This document shows positions 1 through 6,270 of a stretch of 16,813 nucleotides of DNA, piece by piece (positions within the stretch are counted from its first letter, which is position 1; each line of letters opens with the position of its first letter). The DNA comes from Methanocellales archaeon (lineage in GTDB: Archaea > Halobacteriota > UBA148 > JAUWXC01), in contig JAUWXC010000002.1 in the NCBI GenBank assembly GCA_030616565.1, positions 1 through 16,813 of the forward strand, given 5' to 3'. The notes beneath the pieces are model-generated. The model did not search any database and was not told the DNA's origin. It saw only the letters and a program-made list of their open reading frames with translations. The translations under genes and the position numbers were made by a program.

Positions 1-248
1 CCCAGGCAGATGCCCAAAATCGGCAGGTCGAGGTTGCGCACGTATTCCATACAATTGCCTATTCGCTCCAAAGAGGGGCCTCCACTGAGAACTCATCCAT
101 CAGGCTCTTTTTCCAATATCTCGTCTACAGATAATTCATTGCTCACCATCAAGCTTTTAGCGCCAAGATCTCGCATCGCCCTGTGAATCAGGTGGCAGAA
201 CTGCCCGTAATTGTTTATGACCAGAATTTTGAGATTCGTAAGATTCAT
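1..248 (-). pseudogene. guaAA: GMP synthase glutaminase subunit (GuaA-A), N-terminal part, interrupted by in-frame TGA; runs off window
   Basis: This is the amidotransferase subunit of the two-subunit archaeal GMP synthase, which releases ammonia from glutamine for XMP-to-GMP conversion. Reading down from the ATG at 246-248, the protein begins MNLTNLKILVINNYGQFCHL, and NNYGQFxHLI is a family hallmark. Codon 52 (93-95) is TGA. The same frame then continues with VLSGGPS, the family's oxyanion-strand motif, and reaches ILGICLG, the start of the nucleophile elbow, at the window edge. The family normally has Ile or Leu where the TGA sits, so one substitution (for example TTA to TGA) would explain it. 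There is no frameshift. As read, translation yields only 51 residues with no active site. It could be a true pseudogene, a polymorphism, an assembly error or readthrough. The identity is secure; the stop's meaning is not. A TATA-like element near 274-282 would give an almost leaderless mRNA. Confidence 0.85.
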
Positions 249-273
249 GCGGAGATGACATCAGCGGTCATGG

Positions 274-282
274 TACTTATAG
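274..282 (-). promoter_or_regulatory. TATA-like element for guaAA
   Basis: On the minus strand this reads ACTATAAG-like (CTATAAG within TCTATAAGT). It is centred about 29 nt upstream of the guaAA ATG at 248. With the usual archaeal spacing, transcription would start a few bases before the ATG, which fits the lack of a Shine-Dalgarno sequence there. Inferred from spacing only. Confidence 0.4.
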
Positions 283-294
283 ATTTTTTGAAAT

Positions 295-320
295 ATAGCA
301 CATCACTTTCGCTCTGCTAT
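295..320. repeat. Small inverted repeat in the guaAA/rpa divergent region
   Basis: ATAGCA (295-300) and TGCTAT (315-320) form a perfect 6-bp inverted repeat separated by 14 bases, inside the 150-bp gap between the divergent guaAA and rpa genes. It lies just upstream of the rpa TATA candidate. It could be an operator or chance; a 6-bp match is weak evidence. Confidence 0.25.
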
Positions 321-328
321 CATCAACC

Positions 329-338
329 TTATTTATCA
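329..338 (+). promoter_or_regulatory. TATA-like element for the rpa operon
   Basis: TTATTTATCA lies about 65 nt upstream of the rpa ATG. It would give a leader of roughly 35-40 nt that retains the Shine-Dalgarno at 388-393. A second AT-rich candidate, TAAAATAAATAA at 364-375, would place the transcript start at about 395 and remove that Shine-Dalgarno, so the upstream element is preferred. Confidence 0.35.
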
Positions 339-387
339 TAATGCTGAGTTATAGATGCCTCTCTAAAATAAATAAGACAAGAGGCTA

Positions 388-393
388 GAGGTG
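388..393 (+). promoter_or_regulatory. Ribosome binding site of rpa
   Basis: GAGGTG, five bases from the ATG at 399 (394-398), matches the archaeal anti-Shine-Dalgarno GGAGGTGAT and fixes the rpa start. Confidence 0.7.
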
Positions 394-398
394 TAGAT

Positions 399-1325
399 AT
401 GGTAAAGGATATTGCAGAAGAATTGAAATCTCGTTTTTCTGAGATGGGGCTCGATGTTCCACTAGAGGACATCAAATCCAAACTGGACGAACTTATCAAC
501 AAGTTTAGGGTGCCAGTTGACGAAGCAAAGAGAAGCGTTGTTAGCCAATATTTGAAAGAGTCGAACATACCGAGAAGCAAGTTTTATGGCGAGGATGCAA
601 GTCTCGTCAAGGTAGGGGACATCTCCTCCGAGGGTCGGTGGGTTAGTCTTAAGGCAAAGGTTGTCCAACTTTGGCCGTCTGAGAGCGATAGTATAGCACA
701 GGCGGGTTTAATAGGCGACGAAACCGGAGCGATCAAATTCGTGAACTGGGCAAAATCAGCTCGCCCCTTGGTCGAGGAGGGTAAGAGCTACATATTCAAG
801 AACGTGGTGACTGATTCGTGGCAGGGAAGATTCCAGGTCAATTTCAATAAGAACACCGACATTCAGGAAATAGAGGAAGACATCGAAGTCGGGTCTTCTG
901 TAGAGGATGTCACTGGTGCCATTGTTGACATCCAATCCGGCTCTGGTCTGATAAAAAGGTGCGAATCGTGCAACAGAGTCCTTATCAAAGGATCCTGCGG
1001 CGAGCATGGAAAGGTCGAAGGAAAATATGATCTACGAGTAAAAGCCGTCATAGATGATGGGAAAATTGTGCGAGATGCCATTCTAAACAGGGAAATCACC
1101 GAGAAGTTGACAGGCATCACATTGGATATGGCAAAGAAGATGGCGGAAGAGGCGCTGGACCCGTCCAAGGTTATAGACACGATCACAGAACAGTTGATGG
1201 GGAGCTATTTTAATGTTAAAGGACCCAGGGTCGGTCGCTATATCTTGGTGGAGACGATGGAGAAAGTAGCTCCTATCTCAGATGAGGAAATTCAAGGCAC
1301 AATTGCCATGGCGGAGGGGTTGTGA
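399..1325 (+). CDS. rpa: Archaeal replication protein A (single-stranded DNA-binding protein)
   Basis: This is an ssDNA-binding protein of the archaeal RPA family, which protects single strands during replication, repair and recombination. The 308 residues comprise a helical, charged N-terminal segment (about 1-60), an OB fold (about 68-155, containing the GLIGDETGAIKFVNW strand-turn pattern typical of RPA OB folds), and a second OB-like region (about 165-230). The second region holds a zinc-binding knuckle with Cys188, Cys191, Cys200 and His203 (CxxC ... CxxH). A helical C terminus follows. Length and architecture match haloarchaeal and methanogen RPA1/RPA3-type proteins. It is the first gene of a three-gene operon, and its TGA stop overlaps the next gene's ATG (TGATG at 1323-1327). 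The start ATG is supported by GAGGTG at 388-393. The family assignment is strong; which RPA paralogue it is cannot be settled here. Confidence 0.92.
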   Translation: MVKDIAEELKSRFSEMGLDVPLEDIKSKLDELINKFRVPVDEAKRSVVSQYLKESNIPRSKFYGEDASLVKVGDISSEGRWVSLKAKVVQLWPSESDSIAQAGLIGDETGAIKFVNWAKSARPLVEEGKSYIFKNVVTDSWQGRFQVNFNKNTDIQEIEEDIEVGSSVEDVTGAIVDIQSGSGLIKRCESCNRVLIKGSCGEHGKVEGKYDLRVKAVIDDGKIVRDAILNREITEKLTGITLDMAKKMAEEALDPSKVIDTITEQLMGSYFNVKGPRVGRYILVETMEKVAPISDEEIQGTIAMAEGL

Positions 1326-1954
1326 TGTTAGAGCGAGAAGTGGCCAAGCGGGTATTTGCTCAAGAGTACAGGGAATCCAACTTGACGTTCAAGGAGAGCG
1401 ATGACCAATATAGTCCCCTGTATCTGCTGACTCCCACTGGCGCGAAATGCAACAGGGTTTTCATCACCGGTACTTTGACCGAAAAGGAGGATATTGGAGC
1501 CACTGCAGAACATTGGCGTGCCAGGGTAGCAGATCCAACTGGGGTCTTTACGATTTATGCAGGACAGTACCAACCAGAGGCGGCGCAGATGCTGAGTGCA
1601 ATCGAGCTGCCGCAATTCGTCGCAGTCGTCGGCAAAACGAACACCTATGATACCGGCGAAGGCATCATTACATCGATCAGACCCGAATCCATTCAGGTGA
1701 TCGATGCTGAAACTCGGGATAGGTGGATTCTTGAAACAGCCAAGCATACTTTAGAGCGCATTGCAACGCTTGGGAGCGATGACCCCGACGCCATAAAGGC
1801 GAGAGAGCATTACTCACCCGATTTAGAACGATACAAGCAAATGGTGCTGCAGGCACTCAAGTCCATAGGCAAAGGACAGGTCCCAGAGGAGGAAACTGAG
1901 GAAGATAAAGCAGAGAAAGTAGGGTTTGAAGTAATGGATCTGAGCAAGGCTTAG
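1325..1954 (+). CDS. RPA-associated protein (RPAP, COG3390 family)
   Basis: This 209-residue protein belongs to the archaeal RPA-associated family, which is encoded next to and works with RPA; in Haloferax each RPAP acts with its cognate RPA in DNA repair (family knowledge). It starts MLEREVAKRVFAQEY and contains an OB-like core. Segments such as RVFITGTLTEKEDIG and WRARVADPTGVFTIYAGQYQ (about residues 40-80) are typical of this family. The C terminus is acidic (EEETEEDKAEK). ATG 1325 is chosen over the in-frame GTG at 1322 because it forms a TGATG stop-start overlap with rpa and lies seven bases after GGAGG (1313-1317), so it is probably translationally coupled. The next gene follows within 20 bp. 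No frameshift or missing segment is seen. Confidence 0.9.
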   Translation: MLEREVAKRVFAQEYRESNLTFKESDDQYSPLYLLTPTGAKCNRVFITGTLTEKEDIGATAEHWRARVADPTGVFTIYAGQYQPEAAQMLSAIELPQFVAVVGKTNTYDTGEGIITSIRPESIQVIDAETRDRWILETAKHTLERIATLGSDDPDAIKAREHYSPDLERYKQMVLQALKSIGKGQVPEEETEEDKAEKVGFEVMDLSKA

Positions 1955-1973
1955 ATTGTTTGTGAGGGATGCA

Positions 1974-2411
1974 ATGGATTTCATAATAGGAGCGCTCATA
2001 ATCGGGATTTTCGTTGCCTTAATAATAGGTTATTACTTTGGAAGAAAGATCGTCGCAAGTGAATATAGAGCGAGATTTGAGGAGTGGATACTTCAAAAGG
2101 AAAGCGAGATACGCGAAGATGCAGTCAGAAGAAGCAGACTGGTTCTCGGAGGTAAATTCAGCGAGCAATTAGCGCCCTACCTGCCAGATTTCAAGTATGA
2201 CCCCACGGACGCCAGATTCGTCGGCACACCTATAGACATGCTCGTCTTTAGAGGCTTGTCGGCAAATGCTCCCGAAGAGATAGTAATGCTCGAGATAAAA
2301 AGCGGAGAGGCGGGACTTTCTCAGCAGGAGAAAATGATCAAAGAGCTTGTGGAAAATAAGAAAATCAGGTGGGAGTTGTATAGAGTTCCCAGCGACCTGA
2401 CGAAGCCTTAG
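1974..2411 (+). CDS. Membrane-anchored Holliday-junction-resolvase-like endonuclease
   Basis: This predicted endonuclease is distantly related to archaeal Holliday junction resolvases (Endonuc_Holl/COG4741-type). A 145-residue reading from ATG 1974 gives one strongly hydrophobic helix (about residues 3-23), a charged probable coiled coil (about 24-55), and then a compact nuclease-like core. The PD-(D/E)xK pattern is visible as GTPIDMLVF (Asp88), followed by MLEIKSG (Glu107-x-Lys109). The short core ends about 35 residues later. ATG 1974 is preferred because GAGG (1964-1967) precedes it and it begins exactly at the membrane helix. In-frame TTG 1956 and GTG 1962 would add up to six residues. 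It is third in the rpa operon, 19 nt after the RPA-associated gene. The substrate and the reason for membrane tethering are unknown. The stop overlaps the 3' end of the convergent pdxT frame. Confidence 0.75.
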   Translation: MDFIIGALIIGIFVALIIGYYFGRKIVASEYRARFEEWILQKESEIREDAVRRSRLVLGGKFSEQLAPYLPDFKYDPTDARFVGTPIDMLVFRGLSANAPEEIVMLEIKSGEAGLSQQEKMIKELVENKKIRWELYRVPSDLTKP

Positions 2412-2998
2412 ACCAGGTCAAAAAAGAAATGATGCAATCTCGTATCCCGGGTTAATTCTGGGTGAAATGCAAGCGCCAGTAATTTGTCCTGTTTCGCGGC
2501 AACGATGTAGCCATTGCATTTCGCAAGTATCTCGACATTCTCTCCAACCTTTGTGATGGCTGGCGCCCTGATGAAAACTGAATTGAACGGTTTTTCGCCT
2601 ATGACATCGATTTTCAGCGGAGTTTAAAACGACTCTCTCTGGCGACCGAAGGCGTTCCTCGTTACATGAATGTCCATCAAGCCAAGCAGGAATTGATTTG
2701 TCTGCTCTACTTGACTATCGCCATGCTTGGCGAGCAGAATAAGACCTGCACACGTTCCAAGAATTGGTATCCCCAGTCTTGTGGACTCTTTAATCTCAGA
2801 GGCAATTCCTTCTTGAACCATTAATTTGCCAATCGTCGTGCTCTCTCCGCCTGGTACGATAATGGCATCACAACTCGGAATGATGCCGGTGTGTTTTATT
2901 GAAACGACTTCGCCACCGCCTCTTTCAGATAGTGCCCTCTCTGCTGCTTTTATATGCTCTTCTACACTTCCCTGTAGTGCGATGATGCCAATCCTCAT
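2408..2998 (-). pseudogene. pdxT: Pyridoxal 5'-phosphate synthase glutaminase subunit PdxT, interrupted by in-frame TAA
   Basis: PdxT supplies ammonia from glutamine to PdxS for vitamin B6 (PLP) synthesis. From ATG 2998 the first 124 residues are typical: MRIGIIALQGSVEEH, VPGGESTTIG (about 48-57) and the nucleophile elbow GTCAGLIL with Cys83. After RNAFGRQRESF comes TAA (2624-2626), where the family has Glu; GAA to TAA is one substitution. The same frame then continues to a normal C terminus: FIRAP, then HPEL with the catalytic His179 and Glu181, ending at TAA 2408-2410. Total length would be 196 residues, normal for PdxT. The truncated product lacks the catalytic His and Glu and should not be an active glutaminase. 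The start follows pdxS by five bases; an in-frame TTG at 3001 is an alternative. Pseudogene, variant, error or readthrough cannot be separated from sequence alone. Confidence 0.9.
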
Positions 2999-3003
2999 CA
3001 AAA

Positions 3004-3900
3004 CTACCAGCCGCGGGTTTGTAAAACCTCATCCTCGGTCAACGTATGAGTATCCAACCCTTTCATCGCACTGCCAAGTCCTTTAGAAATCTCGGCGAGC
3101 ATCTCAGGTCTATCATAATTGTTTACCGCCTCCACAATGGCCTTGGCCATCTTTTCTGGAGACTCTGCCTTGAAGATGCCTGAGCCGACAAAAACGCCAT
3201 CCGCACCAAGCTTCATCATCAGCGCCGCATCCGCAGGTGTGGCGATACCACCGGCGGCAAAATTCACCACCGGGAGACGTTGCATTTCTTCGGTTTCCTT
3301 AACGAGTTCAAATGGCGCATCGATATCACGTGCAACTTTCATCAGCTCTTCATCGGTCTTTCCTTTCAATTCTCTAATGGTGCCCATGATCACCCTCATA
3401 TGTCTGACGGCTTCTTTTACATCGCCAGTTCCAGCCTCGCCCTTCGTCCTGATCATCGCAGCCCCTTCGTTTATGCGCCGTAACGCTTCCCCGAGATCTC
3501 GTGCTCCGCACACAAATGGGACGGTAAATCTAAGCTTATCAACGTGATACCTTTCGTCAGCAGGCGTCAGTACCTCAGACTCATCTATCATGTCCACACC
3601 CAGCGCCTCGAGTATCTCCGCTTCGACGAAGTGTCCTATTCGTACCTTCGCCATCACCGGAATCGTGACGACGTCCATAATTTCCAGTATTACTGCCGGG
3701 TCAGCCATCCTAGCAACTCCACCGGCAGCCCTGATGTCGGCTGGCACAGCATGGAGCGCCATCACCGCCACCGCTCCCGCTTCTTCTGCAATTCTGGCCT
3801 GCTCAGCGTTGGTGACATCCATGATGACACCGCCCTTCTGCATCTTGGCAAACCCCCTCTTGAGCAACTCCGTCCCGTGTCGCAATTCTTCTAATTTCAT
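3004..3900 (-). CDS. pdxS: Pyridoxal 5'-phosphate synthase subunit PdxS
   Basis: This is the (beta/alpha)8 lyase of the ribose-5-phosphate-dependent PLP pathway, which condenses a pentose phosphate, a triose phosphate and ammonia to PLP. The 298 residues match full-length PdxS. Asp28 (in GVIMDVT), Lys85 (in [10 protein letters not shown]) and Lys153 (in [10 protein letters not shown]) correspond to the catalytic Asp24, Lys81 and Lys149 of the Bacillus enzyme. The phosphate-binding [13 protein letters not shown] and [12 protein letters not shown] loops are intact. ATG 3900 is preceded by GAGGAT (3908-3913, seven-base spacing). A TATA-like element at 3958-3966 suggests its own promoter, although tiaS lies 58 nt upstream on the same strand. 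The partner pdxT lies directly downstream but is interrupted, so this PdxS may have to use free ammonia or a PdxT encoded elsewhere. Confidence 0.98.
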   Translation of the reverse strand: MKLEELRHGTELLKRGFAKMQKGGVIMDVTNAEQARIAEEAGAVAVMALHAVPADIRAAGGVARMADPAVILEIMDVVTIPVMAKVRIGHFVEAEILEALGVDMIDESEVLTPADERYHVDKLRFTVPFVCGARDLGEALRRINEGAAMIRTKGEAGTGDVKEAVRHMRVIMGTIRELKGKTDEELMKVARDIDAPFELVKETEEMQRLPVVNFAAGGIATPADAALMMKLGADGVFVGSGIFKAESPEKMAKAIVEAVNNYDRPEMLAEISKGLGSAMKGLDTHTLTEDEVLQTRGW

Positions 3901-3957
3901 TCGGTCAATCCTCTTACACTGCCTTTCTTTTTGCCATAGTTAATGATAAAGTTGATG

Positions 3958-3966
3958 CTTATATAC
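3958..3966 (-). promoter_or_regulatory. TATA-like element for pdxS-pdxT
   Basis: Minus-strand GTATATAAG overlaps the last codons and stop of tiaS. It is centred about 62 nt upstream of the pdxS ATG, predicting a leader of roughly 36 nt that includes the Shine-Dalgarno at 3908-3913. Inferred from motif and spacing. Confidence 0.45.
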
Positions 3967-5206
3967 TGGGGTGTACATTTCCACTCAGCCTGACTAATGG
4001 CCTAGAAATATGTCTCCTCGCAGAAGGGGGCACCTCATATAGCCCCAGACCCAGCTCCCTACCGATAAGAATGTACTCTGGTGCTCCAGCATGCGTTCCA
4101 CATTTCTTGCACCTGTAGCCCTGGTTGCGCCCGGTGGACTTCATCCTCTTTCCACATTTACAAACGGGGTTTTGTCGAATGAAACGCTCCGCAAGCGATG
4201 TTATTTCAATCTTTTCAAGGTTAATCGTATGATCCTTTACGGCACCGTAAACTGTTACTTCGTCACCGACACACAGCTTTCGCACCACGCCTCTGAAGTT
4301 TTTCGTGGGCTCATATGCTGCGCAGTCGATTTTATGCCCGTTTTCCGCGATGGAGAAGATGACATGTCCCCCCTCAATCGTATGCGGTGGGGCGCTTACA
4401 ACCCCATTCAAGATGTACGAACACTCGTCCTTTACCGAAGCCATTTCCCCCTCTATGAGGTGCGCATCCGTGCCCTGATTGGTCTTAAAGACGATGGATC
4501 GCTCCACTGGCTCCGATCTGATCATTTCAAATGCTTTCTGAATCGCATCCGCACCATCACCCCTAATTCCAAAGAGCACAGGGCACGGCGAACTTGGCGA
4601 GAACACGATCGTATTGTTGGTGATATCTACGGTATCCCATGTCAACGGATACGTGGCCTTGTTTGCTTCAAATACCGATCCCTCGTCGATATATCTGGGA
4701 GTGGTACAGCGCTCTCTCTGCCTGTAGGCAACTAACTCATAAGTATGGTCTTCCTCCAGCGTTGCGCCTACCGCAGCCAGTGCACCGATAACCCCCCGCC
4801 CATTCTTAAATGCATGCACCTTGCCGCATCTCCCAGCAAGGTCAATCGCCTCTTCGATGGTGATGATGTCCTGTACTGCCCTTTTAGAAAAATTCTTTAC
4901 CTCTTCAGGAATCTCATCCAAAATCACGATGCCAGGATTCGTGTTGGGAGCGTCAAACTCCGCCATCTCTTCCACGGTACGAACAACGACGTCTTCAATT
5001 CGCGTTGCATAGCCACTCCTTTCCTCAAGTTGGATGGCAACTGCACCGTTTCCTCTCGTTTTGTATCTGATATTGGGGTTCAGCCTTACCAACTTGGGGT
5101 AGCCGATTACATCCCCATAGTTTTGTAGCCGTTCCACTAATACCGCAGCTAGATACGTAGTACACATGCCATTCTTCGAGTCGGTATCGTCGATTCCAAT
5201 ATGCAT
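3959..5206 (-). CDS. tiaS: tRNA(Ile2) 2-agmatinylcytidine synthetase TiaS
   Basis: TiaS attaches agmatine to C34 of the CAU-anticodon tRNA-Ile so that it reads AUA; the enzyme is archaeal and essential where studied. From ATG 5206 the protein begins MHIGIDDTDSKNGMCTTYL, the family N terminus with the DDTD nucleotide/metal-binding motif at residues 6-9. It continues through the central ferredoxin-like domain to an OB-fold region. It then has a zinc ribbon (Cys349, Cys351, Cys366, Cys369) and a basic tail, 415 residues in all, which is normal. An in-frame ATG at 5230 would add eight residues. ATG 5206 is preferred because family members begin at this motif and a TATA-like element at 5234-5241 puts the transcript start near 5212, downstream of the longer start. 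It is divergent from the HTH regulator. Confidence 0.95.
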   Translation of the reverse strand: MHIGIDDTDSKNGMCTTYLAAVLVERLQNYGDVIGYPKLVRLNPNIRYKTRGNGAVAIQLEERSGYATRIEDVVVRTVEEMAEFDAPNTNPGIVILDEIPEEVKNFSKRAVQDIITIEEAIDLAGRCGKVHAFKNGRGVIGALAAVGATLEEDHTYELVAYRQRERCTTPRYIDEGSVFEANKATYPLTWDTVDITNNTIVFSPSSPCPVLFGIRGDGADAIQKAFEMIRSEPVERSIVFKTNQGTDAHLIEGEMASVKDECSYILNGVVSAPPHTIEGGHVIFSIAENGHKIDCAAYEPTKNFRGVVRKLCVGDEVTVYGAVKDHTINLEKIEITSLAERFIRQNPVCKCGKRMKSTGRNQGYRCKKCGTHAGAPEYILIGRELGLGLYEVPPSARRHISRPLVRLSGNVHPSI

Positions 5207-5230
5207 TGATGCCCGAGTACCATCATACAT

Positions 5231-5242
5231 AATATTATATAG
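5231..5242. promoter_or_regulatory. Shared bidirectional TATA-like element between tiaS and the HTH regulator
   Basis: The near-palindromic AT block AATATTATATAG reads as a TATA box in both directions (CTATATAATATT on the minus strand). It is about 30 nt from the regulator ATG (5269, plus) and about 32 nt from the tiaS ATG (5206, minus). Neither start has a convincing Shine-Dalgarno sequence. Both genes are therefore predicted to be leaderless or nearly so, from one element or two overlapping ones. Confidence 0.5.
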
Positions 5243-5268
5243 AAGTATTGGGTGAGTAATATAATAAG

Positions 5269-6222
5269 ATGAGGGAGTTACTATTACATCGGGTTTTAGA
5301 CGTATTAAAACGCACTGGATTCGTTACGTCAGAACCATGTGATGTTCGCCCCAGGTGTTTCGATCTGGTCGCAAGAAGAGGGCACGTACTACTGTTGCTA
5401 AAGGTTCTTTTCAACGTCGACGGATTAAGTACGAATTCTGCCAACGAGATGAAATGTCTTGCAGAGCGGTTGGTCTGCTCCCCGCTTGTAGTTGGTGAGA
5501 GAACATGTAACAAACCGCTGGAGAGCGGCGTGGTATACATCCGCTACGGCATCCCATCCATCAATCTACAAACCTTGCACGATCTCTTCATCTTCGGAAT
5601 ACCGCCATTGGTTTACGCTGCGCCAGGTGGATTGTATGTTAACATCGATGGCGATGCGTTGCGAGAGGTCAGAATGCGCCGGAAAATATCCCTTGGCGAT
5701 CTCGCCTCCAAATTGGGCGTATCCAGGAGGGCCATCAACAAGTACGAAGAAGGTATGAATGCAACGGTTGAGGTGGCGCTGAAACTCGAATCCATTTTAG
5801 ACATGGCACTATCACATCCCATAGACCTGTTGCACCTAGAATCTCAGAATCCACCATCACCGAGCCTTAAGCTCTTATCCCCGATTGAGCGGGCGGTCTT
5901 CATGATGATGATTGACATTGGATTTGATGTGTTACCCATAGTACATGCACCGTTTAATGCACTGTCTCAAGACAAAACGGCCACAATACTCACAGGCGTC
6001 GGCAAATATAGTAAGCATATGATCAAAAGGGCAAAACTGATGAGCAGCATATCAGATGTGACCAAGATGCAATCCGTGTTCATCATCGAAGGCGCATCCA
6101 AGTCATTACAAATAGGCAATACCACTTTAGTTGAAAGAGACGAGTTAGAAGGCCTGGAAGATTCGGATGAATTTGTCACGTTGATCCAGAGCAGAAAAAC
6201 TGAACCCTCAAACTATATATAG
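5269..6222 (+). CDS. Archaeal HTH-type (XRE-like) transcriptional regulator, MJ0164-like/COG1395 family
   Basis: This 317-residue archaeal regulator has a nuclease-fold-like N-terminal region (about 1-125) and a helix-turn-helix of XRE type at about 131-170, with SLGDLASKLGVSRRAINKYE as the recognition core. A C-terminal domain (about 195-317) has a GVGKYSKHMIKRAKLM-like segment that is typical of this archaeal family of putative HTH regulators. The targets are not known to me. It starts at ATG 5269 with no Shine-Dalgarno and a TATA-like element about 30 nt upstream, so it is probably leaderless. It lies immediately upstream of the thermosome gene; its last codons and TAG stop contain the AT-rich box likely to act as the thermosome promoter. 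Regulation of tiaS or the chaperonin by this protein is possible but unsupported beyond proximity. Confidence 0.85.
   Translation: MRELLLHRVLDVLKRTGFVTSEPCDVRPRCFDLVARRGHVLLLLKVLFNVDGLSTNSANEMKCLAERLVCSPLVVGERTCNKPLESGVVYIRYGIPSINLQTLHDLFIFGIPPLVYAAPGGLYVNIDGDALREVRMRRKISLGDLASKLGVSRRAINKYEEGMNATVEVALKLESILDMALSHPIDLLHLESQNPPSPSLKLLSPIERAVFMMMIDIGFDVLPIVHAPFNALSQDKTATILTGVGKYSKHMIKRAKLMSSISDVTKMQSVFIIEGASKSLQIGNTTLVERDELEGLEDSDEFVTLIQSRKTEPSNYI
6213..6222 (+). promoter_or_regulatory. TATA-like element for the thermosome gene
   Basis: CTATATATAG overlaps the last two codons and the stop of the HTH regulator. It is centred about 53 nt upstream of the thermosome ATG, giving a predicted leader of about 27 nt that contains the strong Shine-Dalgarno at 6260-6264. 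Confidence 0.5.
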
Positions 6223-6259
6223 AACTACAAACATTCCTTTTCGCTATTATTCTATAAAA

Positions 6260-6264
6260 GGAGG
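6260..6264 (+). promoter_or_regulatory. Ribosome binding site of the thermosome gene
   Basis: GGAGG, six bases before ATG 6271, is the strongest Shine-Dalgarno match in the window. It fits a highly expressed chaperonin. Confidence 0.8.
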
Positions 6265-6270
6265 CAGTAT

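Noticed and set aside
249..398. A small RNA gene or riboswitch in the 150-bp guaAA/rpa gap
   Set aside because: No stable extended structure, C/D box pair or known aptamer pattern could be seen; only promoter-like AT-rich boxes and one 6-bp inverted repeat.
93..2626. Genome-wide reassignment of TGA or TAA to a sense codon
   Set aside because: TGA, TAA and TAG all serve as genuine terminators of full-length genes in this window, so reassignment cannot explain both interruptions.
4091..4735. A 214-codon plus-strand open frame antisense to tiaS
   Set aside because: It has no recognisable protein features and lies wholly opposite a well-conserved enzyme with intact motifs; a shadow of the codon pattern.
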